DNA of 64,000 nucleotides. Origin: Blastomussa wellsi (lineage: Eukaryota; Cnidaria; Anthozoa; Scleractinia; Plerogyridae). The notes below the pieces were generated by a model. That model was given only the letters and a program-made list of their open reading frames with translations, searched no databases and was not told the DNA's origin. Position numbers and translations under genes: made by a program. How positions within the stretch are numbered: position 1 is the first letter of the stretch; each line of letters starts with the position of its first letter. The stretch is taken from positions 29,933,205-29,997,204 of the forward strand of contig OX393563.1 of the NCBI GenBank assembly GCA_947652115.1. The letters are read 5' to 3'. Below, in pieces: positions 21,735-31,500 of the stretch.

Positions 21735-22035
21735 GAGTACCGAAGTGATGACATCACAAACTAAATTTATGAAATTATGGGATTTACTGAGATATTCTGA
21801 AAGTACATGATGAAGAATGCCTACATGCCAAAAATCAGTATCTTATTTCAATTTGGGGGTGAGATATTGACCCTTCCATGCTTCAGTGACTCCATACAAA
21901 TCCTTGTAATTTTGTCTTGGTTCTAAACGTTTAGAACAGAAACAAAATCACAAGGATGTGTATGGAGTTGATGAAGCATGAAAGGGACAGTATCTCACCC
22001 CCAAGTTGAAATAAGACGTCACACTTCGGTACTCT
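21735..22035. mobile_element. Foldback (hairpin) element, copy A
   Basis: Ends are AGAGTACCGAAGTG and its inverse CACTTCGGTACTCT. Inner arms pair through GGGGGTGAGATA and its inverse, and through CATGCTTCA and TGAAGCATG. The right arm is shorter than the left, so the element is asymmetric. Most of its words recur in 55321-55698. No coding capacity. Confidence 0.75.
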
Positions 22036-22201
22036 ATTGAGTCTAAAAAAAATTAAAAGGTAGGAGATTAGAATTCAGTAGGACTTGTTATTACCACTGT
22101 TCCTTTTTATCATTTGCCTTTTTTCATAAACAATATCTGAAGGATACCACTGGTAAGCAAATCCCACTTAAGCCAGATGACCAACAGTCTGACCAAATAG
22201 T

Positions 22202-22345
22202 TAGAGGGGGTAAGTTTCTAAAGAAACTGTGGTGTGGGAAGTATAACAATATAATTTGGTTTTATCAACTTGGTTGATAATGTGAATTGGCCACCGTAAA
22301 GAGATTCGTGAGCTGACGTTTCGAGCGTTAGCCCTTCGTCGGAGC
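22202..22345 (-). repeat. Dispersed repeat, copy 2 (inverted relative to 538-648)
   Basis: This is the second member of the pair described at 538-648, followed by a block containing GACGTTTCGAGCGTTAGCCC and TTCGTCGGAGCG. The family is unidentified. Confidence 0.65.
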
Positions 22346-22521
22346 GAATCCCAAATAGTTACCAAGTAAAAAGCTACCAATACATCAGTCAAGTGACAGT
22401 TTACTGATTTCTATATTAAAATACAATGTATGTACACAACAAATAAGCTTTGGCAGTGTTTTTCTGTATCATTGTCCTGAGGTGCCTGTTTTTGTTCTTT
22501 CCCCTCCACTCTCATTTGCCC

Positions 22522-25500
22522 TCATCTGCGGCTTGTCTTCTGTGTGCTGATGTATAACACTGCAAGAGAATGGCAAAAACAAGTTTTCAACAGAACACAA
22601 GCCTGCAAAGCAAGAGGCAACTAGTAAGCTACCATTTGTGTCCATCCTTGAAGCGTGATGAATTCAATGCATAGTTTTGCTTTGGCCTATTGGTTAGCAC
22701 ATTGGACTCCGGGTTGGACAGTCTGGGTTCGAGCCTTGGCCAGGGCACTGTGCTGTGTTCTTGGGCAAGACACTTTACTCTCACAGTGTTTCTCTTCACC
22801 CAGGTGGTGGTTACCCTGCAATGGACTAGCATCCCAACCACGGGGGAGTAGAAATATTCCTAGCTGTTTAATAATACCAAAACTGGGATAAGCTCTGGCA
22901 GTTTAAGCCACTAAGCTCAAGGCTTGAACCTTTGCTTTAATACATAGATGGTTTTGCCTGGTTACGTCTCACGTTTAACCAATGAAACATTCATTTAGTG
23001 GTCAGTCAAAAAACTGACATTTTTGGAGCGATACAATCATGTTCATTCACAAGCTATCAGTGTTTTCAAAATTTGCTGCCCCACTTCAATGAAAGCTTGC
23101 TTGGAAAATATAATTACAACAGAGACAAGAAAGGTTAACAAGCGTGGGAGGAATTATCATTCAGGAGTTGGAGTTAGAGCAAGATATTAAATGCTGGATT
23201 CATTGGTCAAAAGTAACAAGTAACCAGGCAAAACCGCTAATGTTTTGAAAGTAAAACTGCACACCAAATTTGTCACGTTTCAAGGATGGATAGAGATAGT
23301 AGCAAAAATTGTTGTTCAATTTTACACTTTGTTAAGGTTTATGGTACTGATAGGAAAAGGTACATATGACCGATATGAATATAAAACAAATGGAAATACC
23401 AGATTGCACCAGGGATAAAACCATGCCACGATATGCCTGCCTGCCTTATACACATTACTTGGTCACACTTGTTGTAATATTGCTGGTTTGACTGCCATGC
23501 CACAGAAATGTGTTAAGAGAGAGTTTGAAATTTTGAAAACAAACATAGAGTAATATTGTCAACTAATGTTTGCTGCTAAAATCTTGAATTAAGAGTCCAA
23601 GGTTGTTTGAGGCTGGAAAAGAAGGTTGCCCTACGTCTGTGGTAGAAAAATTTATGCTTTAAAAGCTCTGGTTTGAGAACGCAGTAGGATATCATAAATA
23701 ATTCTCACAAATTACCAGAACTAGTTATGACTGAATTTTTCAAACTTTTTGAGGTGCCAGCTAACAAATTATAGCTTGGACTGTAGCTTTAATTATTTTT
23801 CAATGACAAACAAGATCGTGATATCGTTAAGACTATCACTGCAATGTAGTTTACCATTATTTCCTCTCAAGAAAGCATCTCCATACTTGTTTTTCAGCTA
23901 AAAGATAAAAAACAAAGAAAGCAACTAAATGATCTTTTAAACTGAATAAAACATAGTGCAATGTTTCAACAAATTTCACTTCATCAGCGACATGAAACTG
24001 GTGGTAACCACAGGTTAGCAAGTGTGGGCCTAAATGCATTTAATTCATTGGCTCCCACGTCGGCTGAAACCTAACCTGCGATCAGGTGTTCCATATATTT
24101 TTGCATCTTGCCACTAAACATAAGAATGCCTGATCGCAGTTTAGCCGAAACCGGCCACGTGAAAACCACCCCTAGAATTCCCATGCCGGCCAAAACCGGC
24201 CGGGAAAAGCACATGCTGCCCTTTCCTCCCCCTCCCTGGAGAAATTTTTGTTTTCCTATCGTTCTCCAGTAAATTAGGCCAACAAACCAATCAGAATCTG
24301 TTTTCTGTCTATACTTTTAGTGAATTCTCGGGGTCCTACAATGAAGTTTTTTTCTTAATTCGTACGTACAAGAAAATCATGGCACATCTTGGTGAGTTGC
24401 AGCACTTGTTTGGTTTTCATTCTGAATACAGAAAATTCCCTCTTTGGGGCAAAAAATGAAAAACAAAAACACCAATCAATTTTAAGTGTCTCTTAAGAAG
24501 AAACACATGGAATAAAAGGTGCTAAAACCTTGCTAACGAAGCAGTCATCTTTATATAGTTTGACAACCACAAAGACATGCTGTCATGGTTTTTGTTTTTG
24601 AATGTGTTTGGCTTCAAATCACAGCCTTGAAAATGGACTTAATGCGGCTTCTCAAGACTTCTGAAAACAAAATGGTAAATATACAATACTTCTTCAAATT
24701 TGCATGAACGATCAGTAAAACCATCGAGTGAACAATTGACTGCAACTGTTGGCTAAAACTAAACTTTCACGTTAGCGTGGTATGTGAATTAATTAAATTC
24801 TTGCATGCAGAATTGCACGGCTTTAAAATTTTTGCTACTTTGACGCTTTTGGATACAATTTTTGGTTTCATCTTAAATGGAATTCAATTCGAAACAAAGT
24901 TTATCATTTGTTTTATTTTTCAATTTTTAGCTGCAGAGATTTTACTTCTTTGATGCACTCACGTGTGAAACTGTTGTTATTGACACATTTTTTGCATTCT
25001 AATCGTTCTTGGTGGAAGAAGAAAATTTTAAACTTCTGGTGTCCCTGTTATAAAAGTGTTGCACACGCGTGATCCGTGATCTGCTGGTCACTGTCAAGAT
25101 TAGTGTTGTGGGCCTCTCTTGGGCCTGCAACTAAATTCAACATATCCTATAGATATTCAGGTCACGACACATTGGGTGAAAAGTTGCTGCAACAAATTGC
25201 CTTGTGTGAAAGTTCAGGTCAGTCGCATGATTTCAAACCAGCTTTAATTTGTGCAACTGATCCCAGTGACAGAATTCTTTCACAGTGTGTTGTAGCAATT
25301 TGTTTTGGAAGCAGTACACATAGAGCAATGTGTCATAGAGACCTGTCACTGTAACTTGTCACCTACTGTGCTGTGACCTTTAGGGGTTATGCCAAATTTG
25401 TCATTTGCAATCTGTTCTCCGTCTTTAACCATCCTTTTTTCTCTTTGGTTTAGTATCACCGCTTTGTTGTTTTTCTTCCTTGGTAAACTACTAGTTTGAG

Positions 25501-26144
25501 GTTTCTTATGTGTGTGCAATCGTTTTCTGTAGGCGAAAAGAAAACAGTCGGAGAACCAATCAGATTCATGGATTTTCAATAGAACAATGCTAAGTTTCTA
25601 CTACAAGATTCTACACCATGGAAAAATGTGGTCCATTTGTTAAGTCCACTACCATAAAGGCTATAAATATGGCTACAAAGTACAAATTATGTACAGTAGG
25701 AATTAGATTTATTAGATTTAAAACTAACCTGTCCATTAGCATATTCTTCTGTTTGTTCTAAAGCAATATTCATATAACCATCTAAGCAGGCAAGCACCCC
25801 TGACATGGAAAAGTGAAAGCATTGAACCCTTTTTTAATACTTTGACTGATGGGTTGTAAGTTGACAAAGAATATTAGCAGAATTGTACTTGATGAGTCAA
25901 CGGAGATTCAGAAATTGAAGGTCAATAATAAAAATAATGAAAATCCTAACAGCAGCTACCATGAGGAAAATGTGTGGACCTCTGCAATGACTGTATAAAT
26001 CAAAAGTCATGCATAGTGGTCACAAAATTTGCTTGTCATATGAAGTTAAATACCTCGATAATCGACGCCATTATTAAGCTTTACCACAACAGGACGGCCT
26101 ATGATTTGTTTCAGAAAGTCACTTGGAGTTTGTTTGCGACTCAT
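22522..26144 (-). CDS. LSM6: LSM6, U6 snRNA-associated Sm-like protein, complete (80 residues)
   Basis: Four minus-strand exons: 26054-26144 (start), 25729-25799, 23855-23897 and 22522-22559 (stop TGA). All have GT/AG borders, phases match, and the total is 243 nt. The product starts MSRKQTPSDFLKQIIGRP, continues GVLACLDGYMNIALEQTEEY and KNKYGDAFLRGNNVLYISTQ, and ends KTSRR. Human LSM6 is also 80 residues and nearly the same through the Sm fold. LSM6 is a ring subunit of two heptamers: LSM2-8, which binds the U6 snRNA 3' end in the nucleus, and LSM1-7, which promotes mRNA decapping in the cytoplasm. The Sm1 and Sm2 RNA-binding loops (CLDGYMNI and IRGNN-like LRGNN) are intact. The exons are too small for simple ORF calls. 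Intron 3 holds a SINE. Confidence 0.95.
22676..22910 (+). mobile_element. tRNA-derived SINE, copy 1 (in LSM6 intron 3, antisense to the gene)
   Basis: The head has Pol III promoter-like boxes: TGGTTAGCACATTGGACTCC (A-box region, about 22691) and GGTTCGAGCC (B box, 22726-22735). The body contains TGTTCTTGGGCAAGACACTT, shared in inverted form with copies at 62330-62548 and 63425-63695. It is not a functional tRNA gene because no cloverleaf closes. Confidence 0.8.
24058..24185. repeat. Imperfect hairpin repeat in LSM6 intron 2
   Basis: CTGCGATCAGGTGTTC on the left pairs with GAATGCCTGATCGCAG on the right. The flanking CGTCGGCTGAAAC pairs more weakly with TAGCCGAAACCGG. It is a small foldback element, family unknown. 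Confidence 0.55.
24186..25728. other. LSM6 intron 2 remainder, with a probable degenerate foldback at about 25165-25340
   Basis: No exon is recognised. At about 25165-25340, GACACATTGGGTGAAAAG on the left and the inverse of an AGCAATGTGTC end on the right suggest an old foldback element. Words such as CTTTCACA and AGCAATTTGTT are shared in inverted form. Confidence is low because pairing is patchy. Confidence 0.35.
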
Positions 26145-26300
26145 CCTCGATTTTAGTCCGGAATAAATAGAATGTTGAAGCGAGTAAACCGAGTTTCTTG
26201 TGTCTGTCAAGATGGCGCACGTTTACTCGTCCCAGTACTTTCGTCGACCGAAAAGCTGAGTAAGGACTTGAATCCAGTAGGACGGAGGAACATTGTCATT
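26145..26300 (-). promoter_or_regulatory. Putative LSM6 promoter region with a YY1-like CAAGATGGCGC word
   Basis: Sixty-odd bases upstream of the LSM6 start, on the opposite strand, lies TCAAGATGGCGCACG. It is close to the CAAGATGGCGGC element known from many metazoan start sites. The + strand ATG inside it opens only a 15-codon frame, so it is more likely a regulatory site or an untranslated exon than a gene. Confidence 0.35.
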
Positions 26301-27570
26301 CGTTGATAGTCTGAAAGTCTGAAGTGTCAGAGGTGAAGTGCCGAACCCTCAGTGACTTAATAGTCAAAACTTGTAACCTGCTTTATAAAATAAATCATGT
26401 ATGTATGCACGTTCTCTTCCCTAATCTCGCCCACGCCTCAGGGGATTAAGGTGGGAAGACATCTGACAGACTAAGGCTAGTGTTCTTCAGCGGGTTTAGT
26501 GTAATATTCCGCCCTGGGTATTGTTATTCACGACATGTAGATAAGGTATGGGGCGCTCTGGCCTGGTACAAGCCCAAATCAGGCTCAGAAGATCTCCGGG
26601 TAGGTGGCCCAGACTTCCTCGCAGGGAGGGTGGGTGGAGTGCCAACTGTTCACTGCCGCGGACTGAGTAGAGTGAACAACGGGAAGCACGTGTTTGCTTT
26701 TCGGATGAATATTTGCATATCATTAATTCATCCCCAGGGCATTTATTACCAATTCAAATTGACTTTGAATAGTCCATCGGCTTTCAGATCGCTCTGCGAG
26801 TCGAACTAGTCATCGCTCACCCGCCCTCTCCTCCCTTAACGGTTTTGTTTATTGACCTCTCAGGCCCTCTCACCCCAGCGTCTCGTTCTGCAGTCCTTAC
26901 ATGTAGGCTGTGTTTGATATTACAGTGAAACCGCTCTTGAAGATTCACTTTCCAAAACAGGCTTCGCCGTAGTCAGTCCCTGGTAAGTACACACTAAACC
27001 TGTATGCATTGTGAGGTTCTTTTTGATTTCTTTGGGAGTCACGACATTTATAAAACCACAATTACAACACCAAAGATTAATCGCAAACTCGGTCGTTTAG
27101 GTGCTGTCGTTTGCTTCCCGACACAAAGCTGTTTGGTTCTTATAATTTGACTGATCTCGTCTCACGGTGCAATAAATCATGAAGTGATCACAAACTTAAA
27201 ATTTACGGTCTTTGGTTCTTCAAATAAGAATGAAGAACAACGATAGACTGAACAAGAGCTGAGAGTTCTTTTGCAGTCTTGATCAGAGTTTAGTACAGTT
27301 GAACACATTTCTCTCCAAAGCAAGTCGGTCACTATAGTGAGAACTTTACTGAAGTGGGTTTGACTGATAAGCATGCAGTTTATTCAATTTCAATTTGTGT
27401 TTGTCTTTTTCTGCTCACTCTCCCGCTGCTAAAGTCCCTCGGTGAAAATTTGGCTTCACTATACTGTATTAGCTCAGAAGATCGGGAAACGGAGCACGTA
27501 GCCTGCGAACGTTTCGATGGGCGCTATTTTCCGGCGCATTATCTGATCACCGGCTACCGAACACGATAAC
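26301..27570 (+). other. Intergenic region; possible 5' untranslated exon ending at 26982
   Basis: No protein-coding exon is recognised. A consensus donor, CCCTG|GTAAGTAC, lies at 26983. With the acceptor CTTTCAG|AATTG at about 28573 it could join an untranslated first exon to the TPR-CHAT gene. The segment at about 26560-26690, with CAGGGAGGGTGGGTGGAGTG, resembles part of the repeat at 59480-59720. Confidence 0.3.
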
Positions 27571-27579
27571 TTTAGTAGT

Positions 27580-28080
27580 AGCCCGCGTATAGGAACCTGG
27601 GTTTTAAGAACCTGTTAGACTAAAATTTTCATTTTAAGTCCCCTCCACATAAGTACCTATTAAGGCTAAAATTTTAAGTTAGGTTCTTATCAGTGGGGTT
27701 GCTGTAAAAGTGTACAGGTAGAAACTGCTGAATTAAGATTATCATCTATTTGAACTTGTTATGAATTTGGTATCAAAATGAGTTTCTTTGTTATGTTTTG
27801 TCAAGGACATATACTGCACCTGCACTGAACTGCCTATAGGCATTGCTCTATGGTACAAACAAAATGATTTATACTGTATTTAATATGAGATGATATTTAT
27901 AATATATATAGCATATTCAGATCAAATTCAAAAGAAAATATAAGAACCTATTTTAAGAACCTTGGTAGCCTAAATTTGCTTTAAGTACCATTTATATAAG
28001 AACCTATTTAGGCTAAATTGAAAAATTCAGGTTCTTATACGAGGGCTAAATTTTAGCCCTAAATTTCTAGTGGGGTGCAA
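27580..28080. repeat. Two copies of a foldback-type repeat with AAGAACCT/AGGTTCTTA ends
   Basis: Two segments, about 27587-27700 and 27950-28050, open with GAACCT plus TTTTAAGAACCT and close with an inverted AGGTTCTTAT. Both carry a TTAGGCTAAA-type word. The same words recur at about 42110-42630. They look like members of one small AT-rich MITE family. Confidence 0.5.
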
Positions 28081-28399
28081 ATATTTACATAAATCGCGTG
28101 AGTTATTTTCTTTTGGGTGTGAAAAGTAGCAGTATCAAGTCCGCGTGCACCAAGTCACGCAAACGAAAAACATTTTTAATGAGATCTGCTTAAAACTTTT
28201 TCTTCTTTGTTTTTATATGGGAACAGTTCCTTTAAGGAACAAACTCGAAAACTGTTACCCTTTTCAAGGAAAAAAACAAAAACTAAGAAAGGTGTATTAA
28301 ACTCGGGTCAACTTTTTGTCGTTCTGTAACGTTTTCAGCGTGACAGACCGTTTCTTTTTCGTTTAGCGTGTTGATACCCCATTTAAGGAAGGAGAACCT

Positions 28400-28475
28400 C
28401 GAAAAACCATAGCCTATCCCGCGGCACATACAGATATAGCCCATATATGGGAGTACCCCCCTCGGGAGGGACGAC
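28400..28475 (-). repeat. Fragment of the GGGGGTACTCCC repeat family
   Basis: In reverse complement it reads CCGAGGGGGGTACTCCCATA, then GGGCTATA and GTGCCGCGGGATAGGCTATGG, matching the intron repeat at 20290-20530. It sits about 100 bp upstream of the TPR-CHAT coding exon. Confidence 0.55.
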
Positions 28476-28584
28476 CGCCGATCTCATGTTATGTCTAAGG
28501 CTTTCCTTTCCTTTGCGAAGCCCGAGTAATAAACATTTTATTTTTTTTTTCACTACAATTTGATTGCTTTCAGAATTGTACATC

Positions 28585-31500
28585 ATGAATGATATAGAAG
28601 AAGTTATACAAGCCATCATTATCGGCGCAATTGTTGCTAATTTCCTTGTCAACACCGGTCGTGCTCTGAAAGCCATCGAGATATGTAAAGAATGCTTAAT
28701 ATTCCTCAGGAATGAAGTAGTGAGAAAAGAAGATGAATTTGTTAGTGTACTTACCACTGATATCTACCAAACAATGTTTAAAACATACTGTCTGATATGT
28801 GATTACTCAAACGCAAGAATATACGGCAGCGAACTGCTTGCCATTTACCGTGAGCGTGGTGAAATAGCAAAAGAAGAGAATATCATCATGGAACTTGCGA
28901 GCATTTGTGAATTTCAATGTAAATATGCAGAGGCAGGACACCTTTATGAGAGAGCGATCGATATAACGAAAGAAACTGGCGACAGAAGCGTACGAGCATT
29001 CGCATGCGTTAAGTTCGGAACTGTGTCTCATCGTCTTGGCGAATATGTTAAAGCTAAAGAATATTTCCAGAAAGCACTAGCGATCACAATTGAAATAGGC
29101 GACAGAGAAGGAGAAGCAACCGTTTACGGGAACTTAGGAGTTGTGTTTCTTTCTCTTGGTGAATATGACAAAGCTAAAGAATATCTAGAGAAAGCACTTC
29201 CAATCAGAATTGAAACTGGTCACAGAGCAGGGGAAGCAGCAGATTACGGAAACCTTGGTCTTATCTTGAAATCCCTTGGTGAATATAACAAGGCTAAAGA
29301 ATATCTTGAGAAAGCACTTGCAATCAGAACTGAAATTGGCGACAAAGGAGGAGAAGCAGCAGATTACGGAAACCTAGGTCTTGTCTTTGAATCTCTTGGT
29401 GAATATGACAGAGCTAAAGATTATCAGGAGAAAGCACTTGCAATCAGAATTGAAATTGGTGACAGAACAGGGCAAGCAAGCGCTTACGCAAACCTAGGAG
29501 TTGTGTTTCAGTCTCTTAGTGACTATCATAAAGCTAAAGAATATCTTGAGAAGGCGCTTGCAATCAGATTTGAAACTGGCAACAGAGTAGGAGAAGCATC
29601 AGATTACGGAAACCTAGGAACCGTGTTTCACTCTCTTGGTGAATATGACCGAGCTAAAGAATATCTTGAGAAAGCACTTGAAATCAGAATTGAAATCGGT
29701 GACATAGTTGGGGAAGCCGCAGATTACGGAAACTTAGCAAATGTGTTTCAATCTCTTGGTGAGTATGTCAATGCCAGAAAATATATTGAGAAAGCACTTG
29801 CAATCCAAATAAAAACTGGTGACAGCCGAGGAGAAGCAACCGCTTACAGCAGCCTGGGAGTTTTGTTTCGATCTCTTGGTGAATATGACAAAGCTAAAGA
29901 ATATCAGAAGAAAGCACTTGCGATTAAAATGGAAATTGGCGACAGAGCAGGGGAAGCAAACTGTTACGGAAACCTAGGAATTGTATTTAACTACCTTGGT
30001 GAATATGACAAAGCCAAAGAAATCCTCGAGAAAGCACTTGCAATCAGAATTGAAATTGGTGACAGAGAAGGAGAAGCAACAGTTCACGGAAGCCTAGGAA
30101 ATTTGTTTCAATCTCTTGGTGAATATGACAAAGCTAAAGAATACCTTGAGAAAGCACTTGCAATCGAAATTCAAATTGGCTCCAAAATCGGAGAAGCAAG
30201 AAATTACGCAAACCTAGGGACTGTGTTTATATCTCTTGGTGAATATGACAAGGCTAAAGAATATCTTGAGAAAGCACTTGCAATCAGAATTGAAATTGGT
30301 GACAGAGCAGGAGAAGGAACAGATTACGGAAACCTTGGAATTGTTTATCAACATCTTGGTGAATATGACAAGGCTAAAGAATATCTTGTGAAAGCACTTG
30401 CAATCAGAATTGAAATTGGTGACAGATCAGGAGAAGCAAGCTCCTACGGAAACCTAGGAACCGTGTTCAAATCCCTTGGTGAATATGACAAAGCCAAAAA
30501 ATATTTTGAGAAGGCCCTTGCAATCAGAAGTGAAATTGGCGACAGAGAAGGAGAAGCAGTAGATAATGGCAACCTAGGAATTGTATTTAAATCCCTTGGT
30601 GAATATGACAAAGCCAAAGAATATCTTGAGAAATCACTTGCAATCGAAATCGAAATTGGTGACAGAGCAGGAGAAGCAAGCTGTTACGGAAACTTGGGGA
30701 CTTTGTTTCAATCTCTTGGTGAACATGACAAAACGAAAGAATATTTCGAGAAAGCACTTGCAATCGATATTCAAATTGGCGCCAAAAGTGGAGAAGCAGC
30801 AGATTACGGAAACCTAGGAACTTTGTTTCAGTCTCTTGGTGATTATAACAAAGCTAAAGAATATCAGGAGAAAGCGCTTGCAATCAGAATAGAAATTGGT
30901 GACAGAGCAGGAGAAGCAGCAGGTTACGGAAACCTAGGAACTTTGTTTCATTCTCTTGGGGATTATAACAAGACTAAAGAATATCAGGAAAAAGCACTTG
31001 CAATCAGAATTGAAATTGGTGACAGAGAAGGAGAAGCATCATGCTACGCAAACCTAGGAATATTGTCTCATTCTCTCGGTCAACATGTCAAGGCTGAAGG
31101 CTATCTGAAGAAGGCCCTTTCAATTAGTCGAGATACTGGAAACGTTGACACAGAGGTCTCGTGTTATAATAACCTCACATTAGTGAAGTTATCGCAAGGA
31201 AATCTTCAGGAAGCGTCTCACTATCTGTTTCTGTGTTGTAACAAAAGCGAAGAATTGCGCGGTTTTCTAAGAAACAATGATGAATTCAAGATAGCATTTT
31301 CAGACGTCCACGATTTTCCCTACCGGGCTCTCAGTGCATTCTTTTGTGTTTATGGGAATCCTAACGACGCCCTTTATGTCCTGGAACTGGCTCGGGCAAG
31401 AGCCCTAGCAGACTTGATGGCGAATCAGTACTCTGTTGAAATGCAAATCTCAGCTAATCCGCAATCGTGGATTGGTATTGAGAATATCATGAATAAGGAA

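Noticed and set aside
22676..22750. tRNA gene
   Set aside because: A- and B-box words are present but no acceptor stem or anticodon arm closes; it is a SINE head.
26214..26261. Small gene starting MAHVYSSQYFRRPKS
   Set aside because: Only 15 codons and a stop at the following donor-like site; more likely untranslated or regulatory.
29041..31200. CRISPR-like or satellite array
   Set aside because: The 120-bp units are in frame and encode TPR helices; there are no spacers.
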